Notes: generated by a model from the sequence alone, not told the origin. 64,000 nt of DNA from Prostheceraeus crozeri (GCA_907163375.1 CAJQUW010001446.1:124001-188000), one strand, 5' to 3'; shown: positions 14,501 to 28,402, numbered from the stretch's first letter. Made by a program: numbers and translations.

Positions 14501-17286
14501 CTGCTCGTGTTGGATTATCCAGTTGCTCGTGTTGCTGCTTTCGCAGCGTATGAGCACGAATTAACAGTGCTTTCGTGGATTTTGTCATTCTCGTTCTATA
14601 CATCGGTTCTGTAGTCAAAATCAGTCAGTCTTCCTACTCCACAGCTTACCGTCCGGCCAATCATGGTCCCTAAAATGCGTGCATTAAATCTCCTGAAGGT
14701 AGTCGTGTCAAAACAGATTGTCACTCAACATTTCAAAATGTTATGTTCCTCGTGACTTCTTATCATTTGGCCACCATGCAAACTCGACTTCACACTTAGG
14801 AACTTCTCCTATAGTCTCATTTCAAGTTTCAAAAGCAAAGAATGTGTTCGTCAATATCATGTTTCATTTGATATTGGTAGCTTTACTTTACATGCCACGA
14901 CAATTGCATCTTTATATTCCGTCAATACTTTAATTGAATGAACAAAACATAGGTTGAATTGAACAAACCCTCACTATTCCCATGACAAAAGTCTAACGGA
15001 GAAGATCAAAGATTTGCACCGTCACTTTACAGGTTTTTTCCCATTTAAGTCATTTTCTTAAAGAGAACATCATTCTCATCCATCCATATGTTTTTGTGAC
15101 GTCTCGACTATGTGTTGATGTCTACAAGAATTAAATGGATTGACAGGAATCCTATAGTGATGTCTACTCGCATGTTTCCTCTAGTTATTAGATTGACACC
15201 TCATTTCTAAAGCGACCAACGAGGTTTACAATTGTTTTTTGTAAAACTGATTAAAAAATAATCATTGTTCCGGACAACATGCACACTCATGTAAACAACT
15301 GCTCAGCCTCCTGAATATAACTTAAAGTATATTGAGAGCTCAACTGACGATCTGCAAACTTCAAGACGTCCTCCTTTCTCTTGAATCCAATCTGACATTG
15401 ACTCTTTGACGCAATGAAACATCAACAACTTAAACATTAATGAGTCATTATGAAGACATGTGACTCTTTGACTTGCTATTATTGCTCATATCACATAATC
15501 AGTGCTTTTTTGTTTTTTTGTGACGTCTTTTTGATTGTGGTAATCATGCCTTCCTCACGTTCCAATCATTTTGTAATCTGGTATTATCACATCCATCATT
15601 GTTTTTGTAGTTATTCTTTATCAACTTGCTTGTTTTCTGCATTTTGCAATTTTTGTCTACATCAGTTTGCGCTATTAAAGATGCCACTAGTAAATTAAAA
15701 TCATGATGAATTTCTCTGATAACAGAAGTTTCAAAGATTTTTCAATAAAGACATAGTGAAAATGCACATGCTATGTTCGTTATATGTTCATGAAAGAGGC
15801 AATAAATATTCTTGCATTGAAAAACCACTTCCGGTGTTGCGGCCCGCGAAAAGGCAAAAATTGCGGACTCCTGGTGTGCAATATAATACGTGCCTAGTGC
15901 TTTTCTATCGACTTTCTTTAGACAGAGATTTAGTATTTAGATGGACAAATATATAGGGAGTCGCATATTTCAATGTGATCTTAAGGCCGAATCGACCATG
16001 TCGTCGAGATTCTCATGTGCTCATTTAGCCCAGCATTTCCAAACATCATCGGACTCGTCATCATTAAGCTATTGATTTCATTAACAACTTCATTGCTCAT
16101 AGTTTCCTACAATTGACTTATTCCTGACTTGCATTTCACATATCTTCTCCTGAACATTTTCCCAACTCCCATTTCCTCCTTCCCTCTGTATAATTTCTAA
16201 TTCTTTGACATTTCAGCATCAATGTTTCGACAGTTGCTACTTAATTTCTATTATCATTGCATTTGCTATCAGATTGTAAAAATGTGACTGCTTTTATAGA
16301 ACTGAGGATTGTGAAAACTCCATAAACGAAGAATTTGACCCAAAAATGTTGAGATCTATCTATTCCTAAGGCTGTTGAAAGTTCCCATTTATCGTTCATC
16401 GAATGCACTGTTTCAAGTATTCATTTTATCAAGTTCAGTTACAATGCCATCGATTTTTCCAACAAAACACCGGAAATTGCATTTACAGTTTAGTAGAGTT
16501 GTTACCACTGTTCATTCTGACAATGATTCCTCATTTATTGAAATAGAATTATTGATAGCGACAAGAGTGAAAAGTGTGCCATAAATTTTTCATTGATTTT
16601 CACCGAAAATGATGAATTTCAATGATCAATGTCAGTTTTGTATGAGGCGTACCTACGGGTTTGAATATTTGATTGATTTTCAACCATGAGAACTCACGGA
16701 GAAATGAACAATGTTCAATGGTGAGAGGCAAAATAAAATGAAAAATTGGCTAGCAGGAGTATGAATTACACCAAATCCAGTTATCTATTTCTAAATTGAT
16801 GGAAGACATGCAATATGATGTGAGCAATGTGCTTCCTCACTGATTCCTTCCTACCTATTTTAGAAAGATCTTTTATGGAGTATGGAACTTGAGAATGCAT
16901 ACAAGTCTCCCACTTTAGAATTAAAGAAATCGGATTATCCATTGTTTGAATATGAATCCGAATTTCAAAGTATGCTGGCAGGCTATACGATGTAACTGGA
17001 CACAAGCCTAGCGTTATATTGATTTCTCGACACCTTACCAATAAAGTCAACGAGCACCCTTTCGCTCTGCTTGAAGAGAAATCTAGACCTCCTTCCCCTT
17101 AGGAACCGTCGATGTTTCAAAATGTTTTATAACAGACGCTGAAACAACGCAATTTATCTCTGTGAATATGGCAGTGTTGTGGCAACATTCCACTGCACGG
17201 TACAATTAATATCATCGCTGCATACTTGGATGTAAAGGAATCTGTCCAAGTGTCGAATTACTCTGTGAAACACTTCAAAGACTTAC
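11571..17286. other. Cav2 intron between exons 13 and 14
   Basis: A 5.7-kb AT-rich intron. Nothing beyond short chance open frames and small hAT-terminus-like GC-rich words near 15,835-15,875 (see rejected list) was seen. Confidence 0.6.
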
Positions 17287-17476
17287 CTTCAATACCATTT
17301 CGGCGGTGAAAACGCCTGTGAATGCATAATCGAAGTATTCGAGGATATCATTCCTTGTGGAACGCTCACTCACAGGATCTTCTGCTGCCAAAGCAATACT
17401 GCTAGCGCAAATGACGATCATAATGAAGAGATCGAAGTAGCGGAGATTGACAACGAAATGACAAAAACGACGAATG
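17287..17476 (-). CDS. Cav2: Cav2 exon 13: domain III S1-S2
   Basis: The 190-bp exon encodes [20 protein letters not shown], then [20 protein letters not shown], then [20 protein letters not shown] and VLK. It is domain III S1, the strongly conserved [11 protein letters not shown] loop, and S2 with [11 protein letters not shown]. It has a TTTCAG acceptor and a GTAAGT donor ending in phase 0. This is one of the most confidently identified segments; LRYFD at S1 favours Cav2 over Cav1, which has a different S1 start. Confidence 0.97.
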
Positions 17477-19870
17477 CTGAAAGGAAATACTTTCATTATG
17501 TAAATGACATTTCTCCATAAAGCGAATACAAATCTGCCAATGCTATGTGTAAACTATCTCAGAGGATAGACAGACAGACGCATATGGAATGTAGTGACGT
17601 GCATATTCCGGCATTTTTAGTGAGTAGCTTAGAGAACATGCTGATTTTTATCATCGTGGCTCTGAAGCTTCATGTTCATACACATTACAGTCTCTTCTAT
17701 TCAATGGTTCGGCCGCCAGAGCGAGTTTCTGCAGGGAACGAGGCTGAAAATGAGACTTTCAGTGAATGACATACATCCTATGGCTACTAAGAATCTGCAC
17801 GACAGGATCGAAGGATTCGACAGGTTCTTGTCAGACAGGATCGAAGAAAAATACATACAAAGCCAATGGGACACAGATTTAAGTTTTATGTAAAACTGAG
17901 ATTTTCTATTTTTTCTCTGATTAAGTGAAAATTGCGCAGACTACAGCCTTAATTATTGGTGTGAATGTCTTGAAACCATTTCCCATCATGTGTATGTGTT
18001 ATAATCATGCTTCCTATCGGTGATGTGTGGTTGTGGTTGAAAGCATTAAGCTTCAGCTTAAATGTAATCAAAATGTTATGTTTGCCGATCGATATCGAAA
18101 TGCTTGTTAAATATAGATGTGTTTGACTCAACAGATTTTAACCAAAAGCCTCGGTCTACTTCCCGATAGATCTAAATGTGTCTATTTGCTGTGTCACAAG
18201 AGGATCCTGGAAGAACTCTGCTGATGAACATGTTTTATGATAGTGTTACTTTCGGTCTACAGAAACTCGTCAACTTAAAAGAATTTATTTCTCGCACATT
18301 ACACTGTACTCATCTTTGGAAGTAGATAGTGCTGCGCAATGCCGAAGTTTTTGGCGCAGGAAATTATGAAAAAACATGCGCTAACATACTGCTATGTGGA
18401 TACGATTTGCGGAAACCACTAGCAGACTTTTAGAAGATACGTTGGCAGACTTTGACTTACATTGAATCAAAAGAATCCATTATCAATCATGGAAAAGTTA
18501 TCGAACAGTTTTTGGACGACTGTCATCTAAATAATGAATTGTCAAAATGGATATCACTAGCTCAAATATAAAGCTAAATGATTTTGCAGTTTTCTTCCAT
18601 AGTCATTCAGCGATAATTGCTTGAAACAAAACTAAATCTTCACTCTGAGCCATTAAAATGTATGTTGATTTATGACAATATAGAAATCTTGCAGGAAAGC
18701 ATATGTTTACAGCAGTCAATGATAAAACAGTCATAAAAACAACCATGGACACCTGAAATTATCTTAAAAGCAGCAGATAGAAATTGGTGATTTCCTTTTT
18801 CACACTGGCATTCTTGACGCAGCTGTGAGGATGAAATATAATTATGAGCTAAACTAACGCTTACTTGAACTTTTTAGAAAATTAAATTTTAGGTTAGGAC
18901 CAATATTTTTACAATCAGCATTTTTGCTCCTTAAATTTGAAGGAAATTGCTTTCAGATGAAGAAAGCTGTAGTCGCACAAAAGTAGGTACCACTTGTGAT
19001 TGATTTAATGTGGCAGAATTTAGCGATAATTAAGACTAAACTGTTGGCGCGGCGCCCAAGGTTCGATGCAACTTTGGATCTGTAGCACTAACTTTCCTCA
19101 AGCATCTGGGGGAAAAACTATACTCATGTGATTGGATATAGCCGTTCATTCGTTGCTTTAATGTCTAAAGGAACACTAATTTAATTAAATTAATTTGGGT
19201 ATCTTTTCTTTCGCAATCTCGTTGTAGCTAATCTCTATGTCGCTCTTTAATTTTTATTTAATATTAGAGGTCACTGCTACTTTGTTCTGAACATCCTGTA
19301 ATAAAATGGATAAACTGGACCTGGGTCCTTCCATTTTTTATCATCAGCCGCCTTTTAAGTTGAAAGTCCATGCGCTTTCTGTAATTCTTTTCAATATACA
19401 TCATCGTGTTCAAATCTACCTACATTGCATGAGCTTGACTAAGCGTTAGTTGTAAATCATCAGAGGTCCTGGCATGTCTTATGATTTACAACTTAGAGGA
19501 ATTTTATACATTCAAGCGTTATGTGAAATGTAGTCACGAATGAAGATGATCTTTAGTATTACTCGTATATCAAACATGTATTTCATTAACTCACGTTGGT
19601 GATCTCGCCACATCAGAACTTTCAAAAATGTGAACTTTTGTCCTTACTTATCTTGCCATGCAATTAGTCACGTGATTCCACAATTTTGTCATTTTATGGC
19701 TTTGATATAGAATGCACCACTAAACATGTGAATTTTATTGTTATTTGAGTGCAAATAGGGTCATTTGAAGTATATCGGGAGATCATTTCTCAACAAGTCG
19801 CTACATAACGCGACACCGACCTGCATATGACAATCATTTTTATCTGACATAAAATGAGCATCAAACTTAC
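17477..19870. other. Cav2 intron between exons 12 and 13
   Basis: It contains the second copy of the dispersed repeat (18,396-18,453). No other recognisable element. Confidence 0.6.
18396..18453 (+). repeat. Dispersed repeat, copy 2
   Basis: Same orientation as, and partial identity to, 10,558-10,617, ending in the shared ACGTTGGCAGA-type block. Class unknown. Confidence 0.5.
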
Positions 19871-19985
19871 GGGTTTGTGGGACTGAATATAAACATAGAA
19901 CTATAAGGAAGCACGGGTTTGCCTTGAGGCTCATCTGCAGGCTTTGACTCTTCACTTTCCAACGATGTGAAATTGTTGTTCGGTT
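19871..19985 (-). CDS. Cav2: Cav2 exon 12: end of II-III linker, approach to domain III
   Basis: It encodes (E)PNNNFTSLESEESKPADE, then PQGKPVLPYSSMFIFSPTN(P). The closing SSMFIFSPTNP is the conserved Cav2 lead-in to domain III S1 and is the clearest subtype marker in the window. Acceptor CCCAG, donor GTAAGT; the split proline codon joins to [15 protein letters not shown] of exon 13. Confidence 0.92.
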
Positions 19986-20050
19986 CTGGGAAAAGAGAAT
20001 TCCGTGAGGGAATAGAATTATCATAGAATTCACATTTCAAAACGGCTTAC

Positions 20051-20160
20051 CATGATTCAACATGCCAAGCTTGCCATTCTGCTTACGGTTCTCCACTTCG
20101 CCACCTTCTTTTTCATTTGCGTTGTTGAGCATTTGCATTTTTTCGTTGTTGTACAGGTTG
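20051..20160 (-). CDS. Cav2: Cav2 exon 11: II-III linker, asparagine-rich
   Basis: It encodes (F)NLYNNEKMQMLNNANEKE, then GGEVENRKQNGKLGMLNH. It is hydrophilic and asparagine/glutamate-rich with no recognised domain. The call rests on clean splice sites (TTCAG acceptor, GTAAGC donor), correct phase at both ends and lack of stops in the required frame. Nothing in it resembles the vertebrate synaptic-protein interaction (synprint) region. Confidence 0.8.
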
Positions 20161-21877
20161 CTGAAGTCAGAAATGGTTTGAAATTACATACAAGAAAATA
20201 ATGTAATTGCTGAATGTAATGGCAACTGAAAAAATCCAAAGCCGTGATGTATCGAATGTAAACCGAGGTTTAAAGTACGAGTTCTACAGGAGGGCGAGTT
20301 GCATGAAAAAATTTCTAGTTTGTGATTTAACTGTCTCGAGCTTTTAGTGATGAAATTCCGACACTGATTGATTATGAAGAACTAGAATCTGTTCAGCTGT
20401 GCTGACCATTTTGCTTTCATTGATCGTTTTAAATCGATTTGGTGTGAGTAATTGTTGAGATCTCGTCATACATCATTTTGATAAAACTCCAATTCATGGT
20501 GTGATTTCATAAGAAGCGTTGGGACACTAAATTAATAATGATCTGCGTTTCGATTACCTTAATATATATAGCCTGTTGTCAGACCAATGAACAAAAACAA
20601 TTGCTGAGTGTCACTGTTGGCCAACATAAAAACGTCAAGCACATTTACAATGACATTCCTATATGCAGTGACTTTATGAGCATGATAAAACTCGTAAATG
20701 TATTTTTATTGATTAATAAAGGCTTGAGTTTTATTCGCCGAAGGGTTGTATTCAAGAGATGATATCTCAACATATGTAGCATTTGTGAAAGATGCTCCAA
20801 AATCAAGTTTTGAATGCGTTTTGATCAACGGAACGCTTATTTTCAAAATGCGGTAATGGTGGTGTCACATTATACGATATTTACTCAATTACTTGTGACA
20901 TCATTGCCTATCTGCACGTCATGGTTGGAACCGGCCGCCATGGTTGGAATCGAATCCAAAGACAATTATTTGCTTATTCATCTACTTTTGAGCCGTATTT
21001 GATCTCAAACAGAGTTTCCGGAGTCGCATGCTCTGGCATAAATTAATTTTGTAAGAATCATGTGCTCGCTAACTCAATCTTTTTGATGCAGGTACAAAAT
21101 ATGATGTCAAAGTACGAAGTTGTCTAATTACCTGACAGAAGAAAAATTTGGATAGAAATACTCGTAGATGAAAATAATCATCGTTGTGATTCATCTGGAA
21201 CTGCTGCTTATCCAGAGTACCGGAAAGCCTACCGCATGCTGCATAGAAACCGAGAATTCCAATCATGTCTATCGGTCTATGTTGAGCAGCTGTGCGAGTC
21301 TTAATTCGTAGGTTACAGAAACGCCTGCTGAGTTCCAGCCGGTTTTGACAACTCCGGCCACGAAAAACCCGACCGGTTCCAGCACGTCTCAGGAACCTAA
21401 AAAAATTGCTTTAAAGCACAACAAAATGCGACAAGGGGTGTACGGACACCCCACTCCCGTATAGGCTCGTCTGATTAGCCATTCTTAAAGTATTTGTCAA
21501 AAAGAAGATTGTTACCTTAAGATTATGATCACACTGATAAGGATCAAATAAGAAAAGTCTGTTAGTATGCAATGCGATCTTAATGGTTTATTAGCAGATT
21601 TACAACGGAGACATAATTTCTTTTTCCTTCCTCTTCTCCTAAACCGTTCCTCAAACAGATTTACGCTATCAACAAAACTGCGTACGTGATCTGAGCTGTT
21701 GAATTCTGAAGAAAAATTATTTTCATTTCAATTATTTTATTTATTTAATAAACCTTCCTGCATTATCGTCACACTTAAGAAGGAATTTCCAATACAAGCA
21801 ACCATAGACGAAACCAATAACTTTACTATGACGAGATCTAATCAAATATTATAAGATTAGATGACGAGGTCACTCAC
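20161..21877. other. Cav2 intron between exons 10 and 11
   Basis: A 1.7-kb intron with a locally GC-richer patch around 21,320-21,460 that I could not classify. No exon or mobile-element signature was found. Confidence 0.6.
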
Positions 21878-21990
21878 AAATTGAATTCAGCTTTTCCATC
21901 CACGTTGGTATTGGGAGATGGCGGGAATACATTGACTTGTGGAGCATTTGCTGATTCCCCAGCCTTCATTGCAGCCATTTCTTTCTGCCT
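21878..21990 (-). CDS. Cav2: Cav2 exon 10: II-III linker
   Basis: It encodes RQKEMAAMKAGESANAPQVN then VFPPSPNTNVDGKAEFN, with an acceptor AACAG and donor GTGAGT. RQKEMAAM continues the charged helix after S6 seen in other Cav2 channels, where related E/Q/K-rich sequence follows. The rest is a low-complexity cytoplasmic linker with no motif I recognise. The 2-base outgoing phase completes a phenylalanine codon with exon 11. Confidence 0.85.
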
Positions 21991-24900
21991 CTGTTACAAA
22001 AGAAAACAGCTCTTGATTACGACATTGGTGAGGGATTGTATAAGTTAAGATTAAGTGAATTTCCGCTGTCATCTCTAACCTTCATTGCTTGTTCTGTGTT
22101 CTCAATTCAAATTACAATTGTGACTTGATGCAAACATCGTGTCTGATCCTCACAGAACAAGGTTTTCAAAGATTATTTGTTGCAAATTTGAGTCGAATCA
22201 TCGATCAAGTGATAATTTAATGAATTAATTAGTTGACCCAAAACCTACTGCAATAACTGTCCGTTCATAATACAAAATCGAAATTTGAACAGAAGATCAT
22301 CAATTATGCATCGTCAGTGAGGTCATAACTTTCATTAATGATGAATTTATCTATTTATGAGGTCTAGGGATCATTTTCTATTGATCATTTGAATAAACAA
22401 CAGCAACGCTGAAATTAACGGAGAAGAAAGATTGTTTGGGAAATGTTGCTTGCGAAAAAATAATCAAAATGGTTAAACTTCCATTAACCCCTTTGAGCTT
22501 ATCGAGTGTAACTCATGATGTTGCATTCGGTTCTCGTAACGTTGTTTATATTTCTTCGCTGTTTGTGGCTTCTGTTTAGAACTTGCTCAGGCATCTCCAC
22601 CGGCAACTGTCTGTTTAGGTTTAGCAAATGCTCTTCCTCGGCTCTTGATGGAGTGTTCAATTTAAAACAATTCACGAATGCATGCATTTGCCGAAATCTC
22701 TTTGAAAATCCATGATGGATTGCAATGAAGTGTAAACCTGTTCGAGCGTCCGCATCTTGTTCTACCATCGATAAAATTCAGCGGAAGTTGACGCTTCAGC
22801 ACGATCTTTTACAAATACATCCGACAGCAAAGGATAATCATATTACAGACATTATTTCACACGTAAAGATTCTTTAAGAATGCTTTAGCTCAGACAGCCC
22901 TGGAAGCACTCCACCTTCTTCCAGTTTCTGCTTACTGCGAAAGACTCGAAGTGCCGTTTCAAATTTCTTCGAAAGTCATTGCTTTCGAATAACTTCGAAA
23001 TTCCTCGAAATTTCTGTCACGAGTGTAGGCTACTCATGATTGTAATTTAGTGCTTGCTATAATATATCAAAAAAATAGACAAAACTAGAAATAATTTTTA
23101 TACGGAAATGACTTCTAGCTATCGGTTGGATTGATAAGATGTATTAAAGCTTGAGTTGAGCGGCAAAGCGGTTGGATCAATGTGGTTAATCTCAACATAT
23201 TCGATCTAAGCACAATAACATTGCTATGAATACAAAGGCTTTCTATGTGGAGAAAATTGAACCTCAAAATAATCTTGTCAGAACTAGTATTTCTGAAGAT
23301 AAGTTCATTGATTTACTGAAGCCAGCGCTGAACAGAAAACAAGGTCAACAGTGAACCAGTGAACGGTCATTCAATTTAAAACCGTATTCCATTTGATTAA
23401 ATAGTCTGTCAAGCATCAGTGTCCTTTCGTAAATGGTGTAACCCTTAATAGAGGTCAAGACGACCAAAACGTTGTGTTTGCTTGTACCGTTCATTCTACC
23501 TATACATTTTTGGATTTTAGGCTTTAAAAAGTGAGTTTTCCATTCATTCGAAAATGACTAAAATAAAATACCTCTCGTGGGCTGCTATCTAAGTGGTTGG
23601 AAATGTTGACTTCTTGCAATAATCTTCAGCATGTTTGATATCATCAAATAAGTTTCAGGCATCATTCGACTTTAATGAAACAAATTGCGAGGTCATTTTT
23701 CTTATTTAGGTTCTCGGCACTGTATCCTCGCTAGACTGAATACATTTGTGCCAAAGCAACTTTAACAAATTAAGGTTTATTTCAAGAGTATGTTTTTTGA
23801 GCACTTCTTGTGCAAATTCTAAGCACCGAACGGAAACTTAGAGTCGAAGTGTTTCAAAAGGGAGTGGAGGCAAGAGCATTCGCAGATACAGCTTAGGCCT
23901 ACATACGAGTGCATAATTTCCACTGTCCAAGATTCAGAATATTTGAACAAAGTCTTGCATTTTCATATTCGTTTTCGTGAAGTCAATCAACTTAGTGTGA
24001 CACGGCAATGAAAGCAAAGATTGCTTGAAAGATTTGTTTGAGGCATCTAGAAGCGTGAAGAGGACGTGATGTGTTGAGGATATCACAACACAAGTGAGAG
24101 AGCCGGTCTTCGAGAGCGATCAGTAGAGCATGTGGCATTCTTTCTCTTTGCAATTGTGTGTCTTCTAAGTGTTTTCCCAGATTTTCGCCATTTTTGTAGT
24201 TAGCAATGTATTGCTGCACAAGTGTGGTTTTCAGTCATTTATAACCGACCGTTCCGTATCATGTCTGCTAAAGTGAGCGACATTTCCCTTAACTACAACT
24301 CCTTCTCTGACATTTGCTCGTGAAATATTTCATCTACCTAGAAAGGGATAGATTTGTAATTATTCAAATAGGTGATCGAATGAGTCGTGGCAATTTCCTG
24401 ATTGGTGGCTGTTGCAGTTTTTCTTTACCATTTCAGCAGACACAATACGAGGTATTATCGTGATTTCTTGGTTACCATTAGCAATCAGGATATTGTGCTT
24501 CCCTTGGGTCTGTGCAGCGACATTTTCATAATAAACATTAAATCATTCAACTGGAATCAATTGAATTTGAAGTACCAATTCTCAAGATGAAGATAGAAAT
24601 TATCCCAACACAAGTAGAAGAAACAGCAGTCTATGTGTAAGTTCGTATGTGTACTTCACCAAGCGTTTAAACTGTCCTCAAGTACGTCAAAGCTCATCAA
24701 AGTTCAAGAAGTGCTTAAGTACATCAAAACCGGGGAAACTCAATCATTTTGCGTGTGCTTTTCAGCCATGGGACCCATTATTGTGCATCATTCGACACCT
24801 CGCATTGTGGCTTGTAGTTCTACAGGTAGTTAACGTTCAATTGATGGTTTGCACAACAACGCATTGCATCGTTTTTAGATATGTTCATTCATAGCTCAAC

Positions 24901-25744
24901 ATTCTTGTATTTTTACTGAAGACTATGAAGTTGTCATCAAAAGGAGGAAGAAGAATACAAGAATCGGTTCAGCACTGCTCTTTTGAAAATTAGTTGCTCA
25001 TTGGTAAGTAGAGACCGCTGATCAAATGTGAAATAAACTGACCAGTTATTCGATGAACTAAAGAACCTTGTTTTTTAAAATCAAGTTATGACTCGCTCCC
25101 GCAAAAGCAAACTGCTATTTTGTCGATAGCGTATCCCGCCAATAAAGTGCTTTGAAAAGTAAGCGACATCTCACAGAAACCGTTCTTCATGACTTCTCGA
25201 GAGCGAATCTTTGAATCTGCTGATAAAATCACTCTTGAAGAGAAAATTGTACGTTTGTGACAGTCATGCTCATATCCTAAACATCAACGTCTGATGATGG
25301 TGCACGTTATGATGGACATGATGGCAATCCGAACCAATTAAACTCGATTTTGCATCAATGCAGTATGAAATAAATGTTTATTTTAAGCAGACGTCGAAGA
25401 AAATTATTCCATAGATCGACTGTCCAGCTTCCACTCTCAATTGCACTAAAGGCCTCCGTTTGATCTGCAACATTATACTAAATTATCCTTTGCATATCCA
25501 CTTATTCTGAGTCCATCTTTAGAGTCCAATCTTATAAAACTTTAAGTATCTAATACTCAATTTTGAATTCAGATGCATCAAATGACTTAAGTAATTATAG
25601 AAGAAAATATTATGAATAACAATATGAACAGAGCACATTACTGTAAGTCCAAAGTCAACAGACTTTACTGTCAAACTACAAAAATTAACTTTTGAAACAC
25701 TGAAATTGCATTCAGCTAGCATGCTTCCAGTGGCCACTTTCAAG
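21991..25744. other. Cav2 intron between exons 9 and 10, first part
   Basis: AT-rich intron. Clusters of short TTCGAAA-type words occur near 22,945-23,020, but no element boundaries. Nothing else recognised. Confidence 0.55.
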
Positions 25745-26100
25745 CATCAGCCGCAGAGCTGGAATTGTGCCGGGCTTCTAATTATTTCAGGCAAGGGTCC
25801 GCCTTCAGCTCCGATCATCCGCGGATCGCCGTCAATGGCTCCGTGGGTTACAGGTTACCCATGATTCAGGTCTGCATCAATATTATGAATGTGAATGTGA
25901 ATCAATGGTTTAGCGTCACTACTCCCCCATACTGGGGGTTTGGACGGTGCTGACATATTCAGACTTTAATCTGGAGAGTTGTGATCTTTTAGTCCGGATG
26001 CCCTTCCTGACGACTTCCAATGACACTCTTGCGGCTTGACCTCCGGAGCGAAAGATCGATATCCCAAGCACTTAACCACTGTGCCACTGAGAGATCAATA
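25745..26100 (-). repeat. tRNA-derived SINE (minus strand)
   Basis: Read on the minus strand, the head has an A-box TGGCACAGTGGTTAAGTGC (26,087 downward) and a B-box-like GGTCAAGCC (26,041-26,033). A GC-richer tail of about 280 bases follows, including GGGCATCCGGACTAAAAG. It lies in the intron about 110 bases from exon 9. The downstream limit is uncertain; terminal repeats were not resolved. Confidence 0.65.
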
Positions 26101-26209
26101 ATCATGGGGAATTCAATTGCAATCAAATCATTTCCATTTAATAGAATCCTATGACAGTTATCTGCCAGCAAGTGAAAGAACTACGAATGACAAAAAGTAG
26201 AAGACTTAC

Positions 26210-26313
26210 CTCCCGATCCTCGTTCTGTGCCGCTTCTTCCTCGGCAGCAGTCAATTCCTGGGCATTGGCGAGATTGTCGACGGCGATAGCAAGAAAGACG
26301 TTGAGGAGTGTGT
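26210..26313 (-). CDS. Cav2: Cav2 exon 9: end of domain II S6 and start of II-III linker
   Basis: With the base carried over from exon 8, it encodes [20 protein letters not shown], then [15 protein letters not shown]. This is the gate end of S6 and the almost invariant [15 protein letters not shown] motif, followed by a glutamate-rich cytoplasmic start of the II-III linker. The acceptor is GATCAG and the donor GTAAGT, phase 0. A tRNA-derived SINE lies about 100 bases downstream of its donor. Confidence 0.96.
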
Positions 26314-28402
26314 CTGATCAGCATTATGGGTTAAGGAGGTTTTCTTATGATCGCAACTAAGGTGTTCTTTGTCTACCTACAATTTCTTAGAATTTTAAAA
26401 TCGATTCGAAATAGACGAAAAGTTTTGCCACTTTTCACTGATTACGCTTATTCGACTTTCTTCAGATTCCATTTCTCTCCTGAGCGAGGTCGTTTATCCA
26501 ATAATTTTTCATTGGACTCATCTAACATATAATTGCGTTTACTTACTTAGATATGGTCTAAGAAAATGATTCATGTCCTGATGTTATGAAATTATTTGGG
26601 GTTTAAGTGATTTACATTTGCATATTAATTTACATCTGAGATTCGAATAAGTATGCTGTCTAAAATACTGGTGGCTTATTCGTTGTTACAGTGGTTGAAA
26701 TAATTGATTTCTAAAAAATGCTCAAACAAACCGAATCATATTACAAAATCATATCAATTTAAAAAACATAACATATTCAGGCTGTCTGTATGTTCGCATA
26801 GTTCAATGATATTTATACCATAGAAATCCAACACTGTATGATATTAAAAGACAAGAACGCTCATGCACATTGGAAACATCATCATTTCTCTTAAGATATA
26901 AAATTCTCTTGAAAAAATAGCTGACAATGTACCACCTTCCTGCAACTTTTCTGCAACTATGTGACAGATTTCATTAATGACATTCTTTTTGATAAAATGT
27001 CAATTACAATATGACAGTATTCCAGTGCTGACATAGATCAGTGCCTGGTCGAACAGGTGAAATCTCCATCAGCACTTAGTTGTTGTCCTTTATAGCCTCA
27101 CAAGCTTAAAAAATAGACCAGACTATCACGGATTTAACTTTGACTGGACACATTGCCGATTCTGTTGATTAAAGTCGGATGAAACACTGTCTGAGGAAGG
27201 AGATGCACGTCTGTCACAGCTTTTGTTGGTGGATTGGCTCCACAGAGATTAATTGCATAAGTCTGCGTGTTTGGGTCTAGAGATGACGTTCCTCAATACT
27301 GATGGTCACGGCCAGAACTACACACAAGAAGATCATCTTTCCATTGAAGGTAATGCAAATTCAAGTCTGGATTCTGACGAATCAGAAGATTGACAACATA
27401 CTAAGTATAAAGTCAGTGAATTTAGACCGTGAGGAGGGAACGGTGTGAATAATACTTCCACAGAGAAATATTGAGTCAAAGATGTGTACTTTTCACTTGA
27501 CAGTCCTGCAAGAGTCCTGCTGTTGAGATCGTACGTTCGCTGATACGAGCTCCTTCTGCTATACACGCACGTAGCCAATCACGCATGCCAAAGAAAGATG
27601 AATCTCTGTATCAGTATCTATTGCTTGTTATCATTGAAGCATGGAGTATGATTATGTCCGCTCTAGACTAACCAACACGCAAAATGAATATATCTTTGTG
27701 GTTGCCCCATACAGAGAGCTAAGAGCACCTGCTTGCCATATTGGATAGCAGCTACATAAACTGAACAATACTGAAAAATCTATTCACTTTGTATTTAAAA
27801 CATACATGCAGCCGATGTTCACATTGGCCCAATTTTCTCAACGATAGATCGTTCTCTTGAAAAGTCGCATCGTTAAGATCGTTCCAGAACGATTTCTTGA
27901 ACGATTAAAATTATCGGAAATAATGAAAGATACCGTAGAGACTACTCGATCAGATAATTTTTTCTATGGCCGCAAAATAATCGAAATTCTCGTTATTGGA
28001 TTGAGAGAGTACCAATAGTGATGAAATTAACAAACTATTTTTGATAATTAGTCATCTAATTATCTTGCGACAAACAAATGTATACTGGATCCTGATTGGC
28101 TGATTTGACAATGCATTCTGCGTGTGGAGTGACTTCATTAAACTTCACTCAGTCATGGCATGTCGCTGACAAGTTGTTATTGATGAATTGCAAACTACAA
28201 AAGAGAGAGTGAAACGCTTTTAAATTGTTCTGAAACGAATTTATCGTCAACTTTGTAGATATTGTTCTACATATTGTAAAAGTTTTGTACCAATTTGTAT
28301 GATCAACTTTAAATATTATAATTTTTCACCAAAATCACAGCAATTGTTGTTCGGAGAATTGTTGATTTCCAGTTCAATTTTCCGACGTATTCCCAAGGAT
28401 AC
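26314..28402. other. Cav2 intron between exons 8b and 9
   Basis: A 2.1-kb intron. A cluster of short inverted GATCGTTC/GAACGAT words lies at 27,840-27,910. No recognised element. If exons 8a and 8b are mutually exclusive, regulatory elements may lie here, but none could be identified by eye. Confidence 0.6.

Noticed and set aside
15832..15880. GC-rich words GCGGCCCGCG and GCGGACTCCTGG resembling hAT element ends
   Set aside because: No inverted partner or duplication was found, and the match is too short to call.
22499..22768. 89-codon minus-strand open frame, overlapped by a plus-strand frame
   Set aside because: No recognisable domain, splice context or repeat signature; length is within chance for this composition.
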